Origin: Bosea sp. 685
Lineage (GTDB): Bacteria; Pseudomonadota; Alphaproteobacteria; Rhizobiales; Beijerinckiaceae
Length of the DNA: 64,000 nucleotides
Reading direction: 5' to 3'
Assembly (NCBI RefSeq): GCF_031884435.1
Contig: NZ_CP134779.1
Location: forward strand, 4,464,001 to 4,528,000
Positions within the stretch are counted from its first letter, which is position 1. Every line of letters begins with the position of its first letter. Made by a program: the position numbers and the translations under genes. The notes under the pieces were generated by a model. It had not been told where the DNA came from, ran no database searches, and was given only the letters and a program-made list of their open reading frames with translations. Below, piece after piece: positions 28,152 through 36,893 of the stretch.

Positions 28152-28175
28152 GTCCGCTATGGGTCGAAAGCAGGC
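28152..28175 (+). repeat. Array motif copy f
   Basis: GTCCGCTAT then GGGTCGAAAGCAGGC. Last copy of the array; normal chromosomal repeat sequence resumes at 28241. Confidence 0.85.
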
Positions 28176-28240
28176 AACGCCGCCCGCCTGAAGAACGGAC
28201 CTGAATTATCGCCGGGATCGCGTGTCGGTCTTGGTGAACT

Positions 28241-28345
28241 CCCGCCCTTGTGGCGAGCATCCACCTCTTGAACACCGCCTTCGCCCGACGAAGACGTGGC
28301 TGGTCGGGACAAGCCCGACCATGACGAACACCACCGTGTTCATGC
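28241..28345. repeat. Right half of a split D/E composite repeat (E3)
   Basis: Starts with CGCCCTTGTGGCGAGCATCC and runs through GGTCGGGACAAGCCCGACC to GTGTTCATG, matching the right part of the composite at 41820-41935. The rest of the gap up to 28475 shows no gene. Confidence 0.75.
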
Positions 28346-28475
28346 GGTTCGCGCGGGGGGCCAACATCATCAGCCCCTGGCCAGTCCGGCCCGACAGCCG
28401 CGCCGAAAGCGCTATGGCGAGGGGCACGCTGCGAGGTTAGGTTGCGCAACGCCGAATTGCGGCGCTGGAGGCGCA

Positions 28476-31400
28476 ATGATCCCCGCTTGGTCCGTGATCC
28501 TGGTGGCGCTGGCCTATCTGTGCGGCCTGTTTGCGGTCGCCCATATCGCCGACACCTCCGGGCACAGGCTGATCACCGGCCGGGCGCGCGCGACGATCTA
28601 TGCGCTGGCGCTCGGCGTCTATTGCACCTCCTGGACCTTCTACGGCTCCGTCGGCTTCGCCAACCGGGCCGGCTTCGACTTCCTGGGCATCTATGTCGGG
28701 CCGATCCTGGTGATCGGCTTCGGCCACCGCTTCGTCGCGCGCATCGTCGAGATCGCCAAATCGCAGAACATCACCTCGATCGCCGATTTCGTCGGCGCGC
28801 GCTACGGCAAGAGCGAGCGTGTGGCGGCCCTGGTCTGCATCGTCGCGGTCATCGGCGCGCTGCCCTATATCGCGCTCCAGCTCAAGGCGGTGGCGAATTC
28901 CCTGTCGGTCTTCCTGATCGCGACCGGCGGCCATGCCCTGACGCCTGACGTTCCGGTCCTGAACGACCTCGCCTTCCTGGTGGCGATGGTGCTGGCGGGC
29001 TTCGCCTGCGCCTTCGGCACGCGCCATATCGATGCCACCGAGCACCAGGACGGCCTCGTCATCGCGATCGCGGTGGAGTCGCTGATCAAGCTCGTCGCCT
29101 TCCTCGTGCTCGGCGTCTTCATCGTCTACGGTCTGTTCGACGGTGCCGGCGATCTCCTCGCCAAGGCGGCGCGGCTGCCCAACGGCGCGCCGCCGCTCTG
29201 GGAGCGGACCTCGAGCTGGCCGACCTTTCTGACCCTGACCCTGCTCTCCTCCTGCGCCGCGCTGCTGCTGGCGCGGCAGTTCCACATGACGATCGTCGAG
29301 AACCGCGACGCCCGCGACGTCCGCCGCGCGGCCTGGATGTTTCCGCTCTACCTCATCCTGATCAATCTCTTCGTGCTGCCCTTGGCGATGGCCGGCGAAG
29401 TGCTGATGCCGGGCGCCGATATCGACCGCGACATGACCGTGCTGCTGCTGCCGCTGCAGAGCGAGGCCAGCCTGCTCGCGCTGATCGTCTTCGTCGGCGG
29501 GCTCTCGGCCGCGACCGCGATGGTGATCGTCGCCTCGGTCGCGCTCGCCATCATGATCTCGAACCACCTCGTCATGCCGCTGCTGCTGCGCGGGCGCGGC
29601 GGCCTGAGCGACCCTGCCAGGTCGATGGCGATGCTGACCGCGCAGCGCGGCGGCAGCAGCAACAGCAACGGCACGACGGGCGGCGATCTCGGCTCGCAGG
29701 TGGTGATCATTCGCCGCGCCGCGATCCTGCTCGTGATCCTGCTCGGCTATGCCTATTACCGCGTCGCCGGCGAGGCCGCCCTGGTCTCGATCGGACTGCT
29801 CTCCTTCGCGGCGACGGCGCAGATTGCGCCGGCCTTCTTCGGCGGGCTGGTCTGGCGGCGCGGCACGGCGCTCGGCGCCGCGGCGGGCCTGACCATCGGC
29901 ATCCTGGCCTGGACCTATACGCTCCTGCTGCCGAGCCTCGCTCATCCCGGCAGCCTCTGGGAGGCGCTGGTCACTGAAGGGCCATACGGCATCGCGGCGC
30001 TGCGGCCGGAAGCGCTGCTGGGGCTCGATCTGCCGGCTTTGCCGCATGGCGTGGTCTGGAGCCTGGGCCTCAACATCCTCGCCTATGTCGGCTTCTCGCT
30101 GCTGCGACCCGCCAATGCGATGGAGCGGCTGCAGGCCAACGCCTTCGTCGAGTCCGACAAGGCGACGATGGCGCAATCCTTCTCACTCTGGCGCTCCAGC
30201 GTCACGGAGGCCGAGTTGCAATCGACCATCGGCCGCTATCTCGGCCAGGAGCGGACGCAGCGCGCCTTCGAGGGGTTTGCGAGCGGACGCGGCGAGGCCC
30301 CCAACGCCAATCGCGAAGCCGATATCCATATGCTGCGCTTCGGCGAGCATCTGCTCTCCTCGGCGATCGGCGCTGCCTCCTCGCGCCTCGTGCTGTCGCT
30401 CCTGCTGCGGCGGCGCAACCTCTCGACGGAAGCCGCCTTCAAGCTGCTCGACGACGCTTCGGCCGCGCTGCAATACAACCGCGACATCCTCCAGCACGGG
30501 CTCGACCATGCCGGCCAGGGCATCACCGTGCTCGACCGGAACCTGCGCCTGCTCGCCTGGAACCAGGCCTTCATCCAGCTCTACGACCTGCCGCCCTCGC
30601 TGGTGCGCTTCGGCACCGGGCTCGACGAGGTCGTGCGCTACAATGCGGCGCGCGGCGCCTATGGCGACGGCCAGCAGGACGAGTTGATGGCGGCGCGGCT
30701 GGAGAGCTTCGTCAGGGATCGCGAGCCGGTGCGGCTCAAGCTCTACCCGTCCAAGAAGGTCATCGAAATCCGCTCCAACCCGCTGCCCGATGGCGGCCTG
30801 GTCACGACCTATACCGACATCACCCAGGAAGTGCAGGCGCATGAGGAGCTCGAGCGCACCAACGAGACCCTGGAGCGCCGCGTCGCCGAGCGCACCGAGG
30901 AGATCCTGCGGGTCAATACCGAATTGCAGCGCGCCAAGGCCGAGGCCGACGAAGCCAACGCCTCGAAGACCCGCTTTCTCGCCGCCGCGAGCCACGACAT
31001 CCTGCAGCCGCTGAATGCGGCGAGACTCTACGCCACCTCGCTGGTCGAGCGCGACCGCGCCGCCGGCAGTCCCGACCTCGCCGAGAACATCGATGCTTCG
31101 CTCGACGCGGTCGAGGAAATCCTGACCGCGCTGCTCGAGATCTCGCGGCTCGACGGCGGTGCCTTGAAACCCGAGCTCACGGCCTTCCGCGTCGACGAAT
31201 TGATGCGCCAGCTCCAGCGCGAATTCGAGCCGAGCGCGCAGGAGAAGGGCTTGAAGCTCGTCTTCATGCCGACGGCGCTGGCGCTACGCTCGGACCGGCG
31301 CTTGCTGCGCCGCCTGCTGCAGAACCTAGTCTCGAACGCGATCAAATACACACCCAACGGCAAGATCGTGGTCGGCTGCCGGCGGCGCGGCGCGCAGGTT

Positions 31401-32060
31401 TCGGTCGAGGTGCTCGATACCGGCCTCGGCATCCCGCAAAGCAAGCAGAAGACGGTGTTCCGCGAGTTCCAGCGGCTCGACCAGGGGGCGAAGGTAGCGC
31501 GCGGCCTGGGGCTTGGCCTCTCCATCGTCCAGCGCATCGCGCGCACGCTCGACCACAGGCTGACGCTGGTCTCGACGCCGGGACGCGGCACGCGCTTCTC
31601 GGTTCTGGTGCCGCGCGCCTCGCCGCTGCCGGCGATGTCGACCAGCGCCGCGCCGCGCCATGCGCCGGCAGGCCAGCTCGCCGGGCTGAAGCTGCTGGTG
31701 CTCGACAATGAACCGGCGATCCTCGACGGCATGAAGCAGTTGCTCGGCGGCTGGGGCTGCACGGTCACGATCGCGGCCAGCGTCGAGGAGGCCCAGCTGT
31801 CGCTACGCGCGCATGGCGACCCCGACGTGCTGATCGCCGACTACCATCTCGATCATGGCAACGGGCTGACCGCGATCAGCACGCTGCGCCAGCGCAGCAG
31901 CGCCGCCATGCCCGCGATCCTGCTGACGGCCGACCGCACACCGCAGGTGCGCGAGGCGGCCGCCGCGCTCGATGTCCACCTGCTGAACAAGCCGCTGAAG
32001 CCCGCCGCCCTGCGCGCGCTCCTGGCGCAGTGGCGAGCGACGCGGCTGGCGGCGGAGTAG
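28476..32060 (+). CDS. Solute-symporter/PAS hybrid histidine kinase
   Basis: Membrane sensor of 1194 aa. Residues 1 to about 500 form a sodium:solute symporter-like domain with about a dozen helices (CTSWTFYGSVGFANRAGFDF, ITSIADFVGARYGKSERVAAL). A PAS domain lies near 675-780 (HGLDHAGQGITVLDRNLRLL), then a coiled coil ending ERRVAERTEEIL. The kinase core has His840 in AAASHDILQPLNAARL, N-box LLQNLVSNAIKYTPNG and G-boxes DTGLGIP and GLGLGLSIV. A receiver domain carries Asp1122 in VLIADYHLDHG. CbrA-like and related alphaproteobacterial proteins have this order. The ATG at 28476 has GGAGG upstream. Whether it transports as well as senses is unknown. Confidence 0.93.
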   Translation: MIPAWSVILVALAYLCGLFAVAHIADTSGHRLITGRARATIYALALGVYCTSWTFYGSVGFANRAGFDFLGIYVGPILVIGFGHRFVARIVEIAKSQNITSIADFVGARYGKSERVAALVCIVAVIGALPYIALQLKAVANSLSVFLIATGGHALTPDVPVLNDLAFLVAMVLAGFACAFGTRHIDATEHQDGLVIAIAVESLIKLVAFLVLGVFIVYGLFDGAGDLLAKAARLPNGAPPLWERTSSWPTFLTLTLLSSCAALLLARQFHMTIVENRDARDVRRAAWMFPLYLILINLFVLPLAMAGEVLMPGADIDRDMTVLLLPLQSEASLLALIVFVGGLSAATAMVIVASVALAIMISNHLVMPLLLRGRGGLSDPARSMAMLTAQRGGSSNSNGTTGGDLGSQVVIIRRAAILLVILLGYAYYRVAGEAALVSIGLLSFAATAQIAPAFFGGLVWRRGTALGAAAGLTIGILAWTYTLLLPSLAHPGSLWEALVTEGPYGIAALRPEALLGLDLPALPHGVVWSLGLNILAYVGFSLLRPANAMERLQANAFVESDKATMAQSFSLWRSSVTEAELQSTIGRYLGQERTQRAFEGFASGRGEAPNANREADIHMLRFGEHLLSSAIGAASSRLVLSLLLRRRNLSTEAAFKLLDDASAALQYNRDILQHGLDHAGQGITVLDRNLRLLAWNQAFIQLYDLPPSLVRFGTGLDEVVRYNAARGAYGDGQQDELMAARLESFVRDREPVRLKLYPSKKVIEIRSNPLPDGGLVTTYTDITQEVQAHEELERTNETLERRVAERTEEILRVNTELQRAKAEADEANASKTRFLAAASHDILQPLNAARLYATSLVERDRAAGSPDLAENIDASLDAVEEILTALLEISRLDGGALKPELTAFRVDELMRQLQREFEPSAQEKGLKLVFMPTALALRSDRRLLRRLLQNLVSNAIKYTPNGKIVVGCRRRGAQVSVEVLDTGLGIPQSKQKTVFREFQRLDQGAKVARGLGLGLSIVQRIARTLDHRLTLVSTPGRGTRFSVLVPRASPLPAMSTSAAPRHAPAGQLAGLKLLVLDNEPAILDGMKQLLGGWGCTVTIAASVEEAQLSLRAHGDPDVLIADYHLDHGNGLTAISTLRQRSSAAMPAILLTADRTPQVREAAAALDVHLLNKPLKPAALRALLAQWRATRLAAE

Positions 32061-32143
32061 CTGGAAACCCGGCCCTCATCCTGAGAGGCCGTGCTGGCAT
32101 GGACCAAGCGCTATCGAAGATTTCTGAGTGCTTGCCGTACCCA

Positions 32144-32256
32144 CGCCGTCATCCTGGACAAGCGGCGCAGCCGCGCAGATCCGGGATCCATCGGAGGGCT
32201 CCGGAACTCTACGATGGATCCCGGGCCGAAGCTTCGCTTCGCCCAGGATGACGGCG
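32144..32256. repeat. Family-C palindromic repeat (C1)
   Basis: CGCCGTCATCCTGGACAAGC opens and GCCCAGGATGACGGCG closes. The inner arms GATCCGGGATCCATCG and CGATGGATCCCGGGCC pair. It fills the gap between the sensor kinase and the thioesterase genes (32061-32330), together with a family-B fragment at 32070-32090. Confidence 0.88.
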
Positions 32257-32330
32257 CGTAGATGGACACAGCAGTGCCAGAGACATCGTCGGGTTCATTT
32301 CAGGCAGGGCTCTGGGAAGCGATCATACGC

Positions 32331-32891
32331 TCAGCGCCCCGAGGAGCCCGCCTGCCGCATCGCCTCTTCCGAGGCCAGGAAGGCTGCGACCTCTGGACTC
32401 GGCTCCGGGCTCGTCGCCCCGACGCCGATCTCCGCCATCAGCGTCGCGACGGGCACATAGCTCTTGCTGGTGCGGTCGTAGAGCGCGGCGCGGACGAGCG
32501 CGACGGCTGCAACGATCTCGCTGCCGTCACGCGCCCGGCTCAGCACGCGATGCTGCATCACCAGCCAGCTATCGCTCCAGCACAGGATCGCCGTCTCAAG
32601 CCGGAAGGGCTTGAACAATCGCAATTCCCGGCGGAACCGGATGGTGCCCGCATTCACCACCGGCACCCAGCGATGGCGCAGCACCGCGCGCCACAAGCCG
32701 GTGCGCAGCATCAGGTCGGTGCGGCCGAGATCCATCAGGGTCCAGTACCGGCCATTATTCATGTGCAGGCTGGTGTCGAGATCAAGCGGCCAGACCCGGA
32801 AGGCCAGCAGCGAGGGCGCCTCCAACGGCTTGAGCTTCGGGCGGAACGCCGTGGTCGCGAGAAGCCAGAGCAGGCGGAACCAGAGATTCAT
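32331..32891 (-). CDS. 4HBT-type acyl-CoA thioesterase-like protein
   Basis: 186 aa hotdog protein of the YbgC/FadM-like group. The motif DLDTSLHMNNGRYWTLMDL carries the Asp and HxNN pattern of 4-hydroxybenzoyl-CoA thioesterase relatives. An N-terminal hydrophobic stretch (MNLWFRLLWLLATTAF) suggests membrane association, as in THEM6-like members. Substrate unknown. No operon partners. Confidence 0.83.
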   Translation of the reverse strand: MNLWFRLLWLLATTAFRPKLKPLEAPSLLAFRVWPLDLDTSLHMNNGRYWTLMDLGRTDLMLRTGLWRAVLRHRWVPVVNAGTIRFRRELRLFKPFRLETAILCWSDSWLVMQHRVLSRARDGSEIVAAVALVRAALYDRTSKSYVPVATLMAEIGVGATSPEPSPEVAAFLASEEAMRQAGSSGR

Positions 32892-33033
32892 GACGGCGTC
32901 CCGATTGACGATAGTTCACTTGTAAACATTTGCGCATATGTGACCAGATCCCGCTTGGCTACACCCTCGACATCGGCTCATGCTCCGTGTCGATAGGATG
33001 CTTGCGAATTCGCGGGCGCTCGCCCCCGCCCCT

Positions 33034-33160
33034 AGAGCAGGATGCGAAAAAGTGGGAACGGGTTTTTCGCAATTGATCCTGCTCTAACTCTTGGATGAGA
33101 GACGGATTCAGATCTCAGATCGGATCACTTAGTGATCTCATCTGAAATCATCCGGCTCTT
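33034..33160. repeat. Family-A repeat (A3)
   Basis: First module GAGCAGGATGCGAAAAAGTG to GATCCTGCTC. The second-module hairpin (33111-33149) has CTCAGATCGGATCAC pairing with GTGATCTCATCTGA around TTA. ATCATCCGGCTC follows. It ends about 22 bases before the phosphatase start codon, as A1b does before the HWE kinase gene. Confidence 0.85.
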
Positions 33161-33181
33161 GCGACCGACAGGACCCTCGGC

Positions 33182-33694
33182 ATGCCGACCTTGCACGTCT
33201 CCTCACTGTCGCGGCTCCATGAGACCGTGGCGACCGTGCGCGCCAGCCATGTGGTGACGCTGATCAACATCAACACAGTGGTCGAGCGGCCCGCCGGCAT
33301 CGCGCCGGAGCGCCATCTCTTCCTCGGCATGTCCGACATCGTCGCCCCCATGGACGGGCACATCGTGCCGGCCGAGGCACATGCCGAGCGCTTCCTGGGC
33401 TTCGTCAGCGAATGGGACCGCGCGGCGCCGCTGGTGATCCATTGCTGGGCCGGAATCAGCCGCTCGACGGCCGCCGCCTTCATCGCCGCCTGCGCGCTCG
33501 GGCCGGGGCGCAATGAGGAGGAGATCGCCACCGCCTTGCGCGCCGCCTCGCCCTCGGCGACGCCCAATGCACGGCTCGTCGCCATCGCCGACGGGATGCT
33601 TAGGCGCGACGGCCGGATGAGCGCCGCAATCGAGCGGATCGGCCGGGGCGAGGATGCCTTTGAAGGCACGCCGTTTCAGCTCGCCCTGGCCTGA
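33182..33694 (+). CDS. Protein tyrosine phosphatase-like protein
   Basis: Cytosolic phosphatase of 170 aa in the dual-specificity/tyrosine phosphatase superfamily. The P-loop HCWAGISRSTAAAF supplies catalytic Cys88 and Arg94 (C-x5-R). An upstream Asp in MSDIVAPMDGH could serve as general acid. Common in Hyphomicrobiales; targets unknown. Family-A repeat A3 lies directly upstream, in or near its leader. Confidence 0.87.
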   Translation: MPTLHVSSLSRLHETVATVRASHVVTLININTVVERPAGIAPERHLFLGMSDIVAPMDGHIVPAEAHAERFLGFVSEWDRAAPLVIHCWAGISRSTAAAFIAACALGPGRNEEEIATALRAASPSATPNARLVAIADGMLRRDGRMSAAIERIGRGEDAFEGTPFQLALA

Positions 33695-33854
33695 AAGGCA
33701 GGCGAAATCCGGCCCTCGGGACCGGCAGCATCGTGCGGACCGCAGCTAAGCTGTCGTCGAACACGGCGCGATTTTTACGTTCCGACGCAGAATATTGCTT
33801 GCGCCCGCCGGATTTTGCGACAATGCATCCGGCAAGAGGGGTTTTGCCAGCGCC

Positions 33855-34319
33855 ATGACGATCGAACTCGATTCCCGCGACCGCTCCATCCTGCGCATCC
33901 TGCAGATGGACGGGCGGATCACCAATTCCGACCTTGCGGAAAAGGTGCATCTGTCGCCCTCGGCCTGCCTGCGCCGGGTTCGCCAGCTCGAGGAGAGCGG
34001 GCTGATCCGCGGCTATGCGATGCTGCTCGACGACAAGATCGCCGGCTTTCCCGGAACCGCCTTCGTCTTCGTCACGCTCGACCAGCAGGGCCGTGCCTCG
34101 CTCGAAGGTTTCGAGCAGGCGGTGCAGAACCTGCCCGAGATCCTGGAATGCCATCTGCTCGCCGGCGCGCATGATTATCTGATGCGCGTGATCTACCGCG
34201 ACAGCGCCGATTTCGAGCGCATCCACACCGACATCATCACGCAATTGCCGGGCGTCACCCGCGTGCAATCGACGCTGACGCTGCGCACCATCAAGAAGAG
34301 TTCGGCGCTGCCGGTGTGA
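33855..34319 (+). CDS. Lrp/AsnC-family transcriptional regulator
   Basis: 154 aa. N-terminal helix-turn-helix (SRDRSILRILQMDGRITNSD to HLSPSACLRRVRQLEESGLI), then a RAM ligand domain (GTAFVFVTLDQQ, LPEILECHLLAGAHDYLMRV, LPGVTRVQSTLTLRTIKKSS). The ending is typical of the BkdR/Lrp-like group that responds to amino acids. The start at 33855 begins the conserved domain. No adjacent target gene is evident. Confidence 0.92.
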   Translation: MTIELDSRDRSILRILQMDGRITNSDLAEKVHLSPSACLRRVRQLEESGLIRGYAMLLDDKIAGFPGTAFVFVTLDQQGRASLEGFEQAVQNLPEILECHLLAGAHDYLMRVIYRDSADFERIHTDIITQLPGVTRVQSTLTLRTIKKSSALPV

Positions 34320-34410
34320 CGCTGCTCCAAGAACATCCCGGAGCTCTCATCCTGAGAGACTGGCCGATAGCGACGTCTTTATTTTCAAAGGCATAGCCCT
34401 CAACGACAAC

Positions 34411-34527
34411 CGCGCCGTCATCCCGGGCGGAGCGAAGCGCAGACCCGGGATCCACGCCGGAACGCCTATCGCGAGAGGTTCAGGCATGGATCCCGGGTCT
34501 CCCTGCGGTCGCCCGGGATGACGGCGC
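34411..34527. repeat. Family-C palindromic repeat, variant (C4)
   Basis: CGCCGTCATCCCGGGCGGAGC with closing GCCCGGGATGACGGCG. The inner arms GACCCGGGATCCACGCC and CATGGATCCCGGGTC pair. Confidence 0.82.
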
Positions 34528-34580
34528 ATTTCGGTACGAAACTCCAACCCGCTGAAACAATTGACCACATTATCGGCCAG

Positions 34581-34692
34581 CCTCTGAGGAGCCATTCCCC
34601 AGGAAATGGCGTCTCGAAGGATGCTCCAGGAGGCTCACGAACCATCTGAAGCATCCTTCGAGACGCCGCTGCGCGGCTCCTCAGGATGAGGG
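34581..34692. repeat. Family-B palindromic repeat (B3)
   Basis: CTCTGAGGAGCCATTCCCC and GCGTCTCGAAGGATG, with inverted GCATCCTTCGAGACGCC and CTCCTCAGGATGAGGGC. Together with C4 it accounts for the 446-base gap between the Lrp gene and xseB. Confidence 0.85.
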
Positions 34693-34765
34693 CTGCGGGT
34701 ATTCAAGCGGGTTGCGGCAGGCGGCTGTCCGGCTGATAAGCTTGCCGCAAAGAGGAATCAGGCCA

Positions 34766-35023
34766 GTGACCGAAGCCAAGCAGAACCCAGACATCGCTGC
34801 CCTGCCCTTCGAGGCGGCGCTCAAGGAACTCGAAGCGATCGTCGCCAAGCTCGAGCGCGGCGACGTGCCGCTTGAGGAATCGATCGACATCTACACGCGC
34901 GGCGAGGCCCTGAAGGCGCGCTGCGACGCGCTGCTGAAGCAAGCCGAGGCGCGCATCGAGAAGATCACGCTGGGCGCCGACGGCAAGCCGACCGGGACCG
35001 CGCCGCTCGACGTCGGAAACTGA
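34766..35023 (+). CDS. xseB: Exodeoxyribonuclease VII small subunit
   Basis: 85 aa, normal family length. It contains [20 protein letters not shown] then [19 protein letters not shown], the XseB helix pair that binds the large subunit XseA in the single-strand exonuclease complex. GTG start with AGAGGA upstream; longer frames run into repeat B3. xseA is not in the window. Confidence 0.95.
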   Translation: MTEAKQNPDIAALPFEAALKELEAIVAKLERGDVPLEESIDIYTRGEALKARCDALLKQAEARIEKITLGADGKPTGTAPLDVGN

Positions 35024-35042
35024 GCGCGGGCAGCTTCGGGGG

Positions 35043-36268
35043 ATGACCGGGGTTCCAAAGATCGCGGTAAGGCCCGCGCCGGTGCTGACGCTGCCTCTCG
35101 CCTTCGAGACGCAGCTGACATTCGCGGACGTCACCGAAGCCTCCCTGCTCGCCAACGCCCCGCTGATCCGGCCCAACCGCCGGCGCCTGCTGACCATCGG
35201 CCTGCCGAGCCTGTGGTTCTTCGCCATCCTCGGCGCCTTCGCCGGCTGGCGCCCCGCTCGCAGTCCGTTGAGCTTCGCGCAGCTCGGCGATTTCATGGCG
35301 ATCTTCATCGGTGACATTCCCTTCTACCTGCTGCTCGTCATCTCGGCGGGGGTCGTGCTGTGGTGGCTGATCCATCCCTGGCGGATGCGGCGGCTCATGC
35401 AAAGGCCCTGCGGGCCGCCGGCTTCGAGACGCCGATCCTGCTGCACTACGTCATCGAAGCCGACGGGCTGACGACGCGGGAACCGCAGCGCGAGAGCGTC
35501 ACGCCGTGGAGCCAGATCTCCAGGCTGGATGAGGGGCGCGATCACCTCTTCTTCGTGCTGCCGTCGCAGGAGGAAACGGTCGCGCTGCCGAAGCGGGCCA
35601 TTTCCGCCGGCCAGATCGACACCCTGCGCAGGTGGCTGGAACAGCGGATCGGCGTAACCCAGCTGCTGCCGGAGCCGCCGGCTCCGCCCGAGAATGCCCT
35701 CAGCTTCGAGGTCGTCATGGAGCCGAAGGACTGGGCCGCCCATGTCGCCTGGTACCAGGATCTGCCCGCGCTGCGCCGCTCGCGCCAATGGGGCATCATC
35801 CGCAACTGGCTGCTGGCGAGCCTGGCAGTGCCGATTCTCACCATCGCGGCGTGGGCACTGGATACGGAGCGGCTGCCGGTCTCGCTGTCCCTGCCGATCT
35901 TCTGGGCCCTGTTCCCCAGCTTCTTCTGGAAACCCGCGCTGGCCTTCGGTGTGCTGGCGGCGCTGCGGCTGGCGTTCGACAGGCCGCTGATGCGCTGGTT
36001 CGCCGGTCACTCGGGCGCCATGCTGTATAAGAGCACGCGCAAAACGCCGAACCGCTTCATGGTGGACGACAGCGGCATCCTCACGTTCAAAGGCGCCGCC
36101 ACGACCTTTGTCAAATGGCCGGGCGTGATCGGCCTCGCGCGCCGTCCGGAGCATTGGCTGGTGCGGATCAGCCGGGGCTCGACGCTGATCGTGCCGCGGC
36201 GCGCCCTGGATCCGGCGCAGGCCGAACGCTTCGAGGCGTTGTGCTCCCGCCATGTTCAGCGGGCGTAA
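35043..36268 (+). pseudogene. YcxB-like tandem membrane protein, interrupted by a frameshift
   Basis: The first part (from 35043) has two membrane helices (LLTIGLPSLWFFAILGAFAG, DIPFYLLLVISAGVVLWWLI) and runs to about 35395. The second part continues one frame over with KALRAAGFETPILLHYVIEAD and a YcxB-like domain (VTPWSQISRLDEGRDHLFFV). A second helix pair and a second YcxB-like domain follow (FMVDDSGILTFKGAATTFVK). Sequence quality on both sides is high and a single missing base near 35380-35400 restores one protein of about 408 aa. So this is either a recent null mutation or a base error in the read. Function of the family is unknown. Confidence 0.75.
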
Positions 36269-36288
36269 TGCGACAGGAGGGACACGTC

Positions 36289-36873
36289 ATGAAGGTTCTC
36301 GCCGCATCCGTCATTGCCGCAGGCCTCACCCTCTCCGCGCTGCCGGCCGGCGCGCAGGAGCGCGTGCTGCGCATGGATGACGGGCTCCAGCTCACCCTCC
36401 CCGAGGACTGGCGCCTGGACGAGGCCGGCGACGCCCCCTTCGACGCGACCGGCCGCAGGCGCGTGCATCTCGTCTGCGAAACGCGCGCCTGCAAGCATAC
36501 GCAGGAAACCTGCACCTTCGTGCTGCGCGCCAAAGCGGTGGCGGGCGCAAACGACGCGGCCCGCCTCGCCGACCTCTACGAATCCCCGCTCACCCGCTAT
36601 GCCCGCCTGAAGAGCGTGCTCAAGAGCACCAGCAAGGACGCCGAGATCCGCCAGGACCTCGCCATCCGGCGCATCGGCGAACGCGACTGGTACGTCGTCG
36701 AGACCGATGCGCGACACAATTACAAATCCGGCTATTTCGCCGAGACCGTCATCGACGGGACTTATCTCGGAGCCACCTGCAAGACCTGCGAAACCGGCGA
36801 GATCCGCCACCAGGGCGGCCAGGAGTTGCTGATGAGCCTGAGGTCTGATGCGGCGAAGTCCGCCGCCCTGTAG
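36289..36873 (+). CDS. Secreted hypothetical protein
   Basis: 194 aa with signal peptide MKVLAASVIAAGLTLSALPA and cleavage after AGAQ. The mature part is soluble and has five cysteines, in VCETRACKHTQETC and TCKTCETG, likely forming disulfides in the periplasm. AGGAGG precedes the ATG. It follows the YcxB-like gene by 20 bp and may be co-transcribed. Family not recognised. Confidence 0.75.
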   Translation: MKVLAASVIAAGLTLSALPAGAQERVLRMDDGLQLTLPEDWRLDEAGDAPFDATGRRRVHLVCETRACKHTQETCTFVLRAKAVAGANDAARLADLYESPLTRYARLKSVLKSTSKDAEIRQDLAIRRIGERDWYVVETDARHNYKSGYFAETVIDGTYLGATCKTCETGEIRHQGGQELLMSLRSDAAKSAAL

Positions 36874-36893
36874 TAGGGCAGGACAGCCTCGAT

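Noticed and set aside
25689..28175. A classical chromosomal integron
   Set aside because: No tyrosine integrase, no GTTRRRY-type attC core sites, and genes face both ways. The motif-delimited array is therefore reported as a different arrangement.
28296..28475. N-terminal extension of the sensor kinase
   Set aside because: The frame is open, but it covers a family-E repeat. The ATG at 28476 has GGAGG and begins the first membrane helix.
35360..35471. Programmed frameshift in the YcxB-like gene
   Set aside because: No slippery heptamer or downstream structure is apparent; a simple indel is the better explanation.
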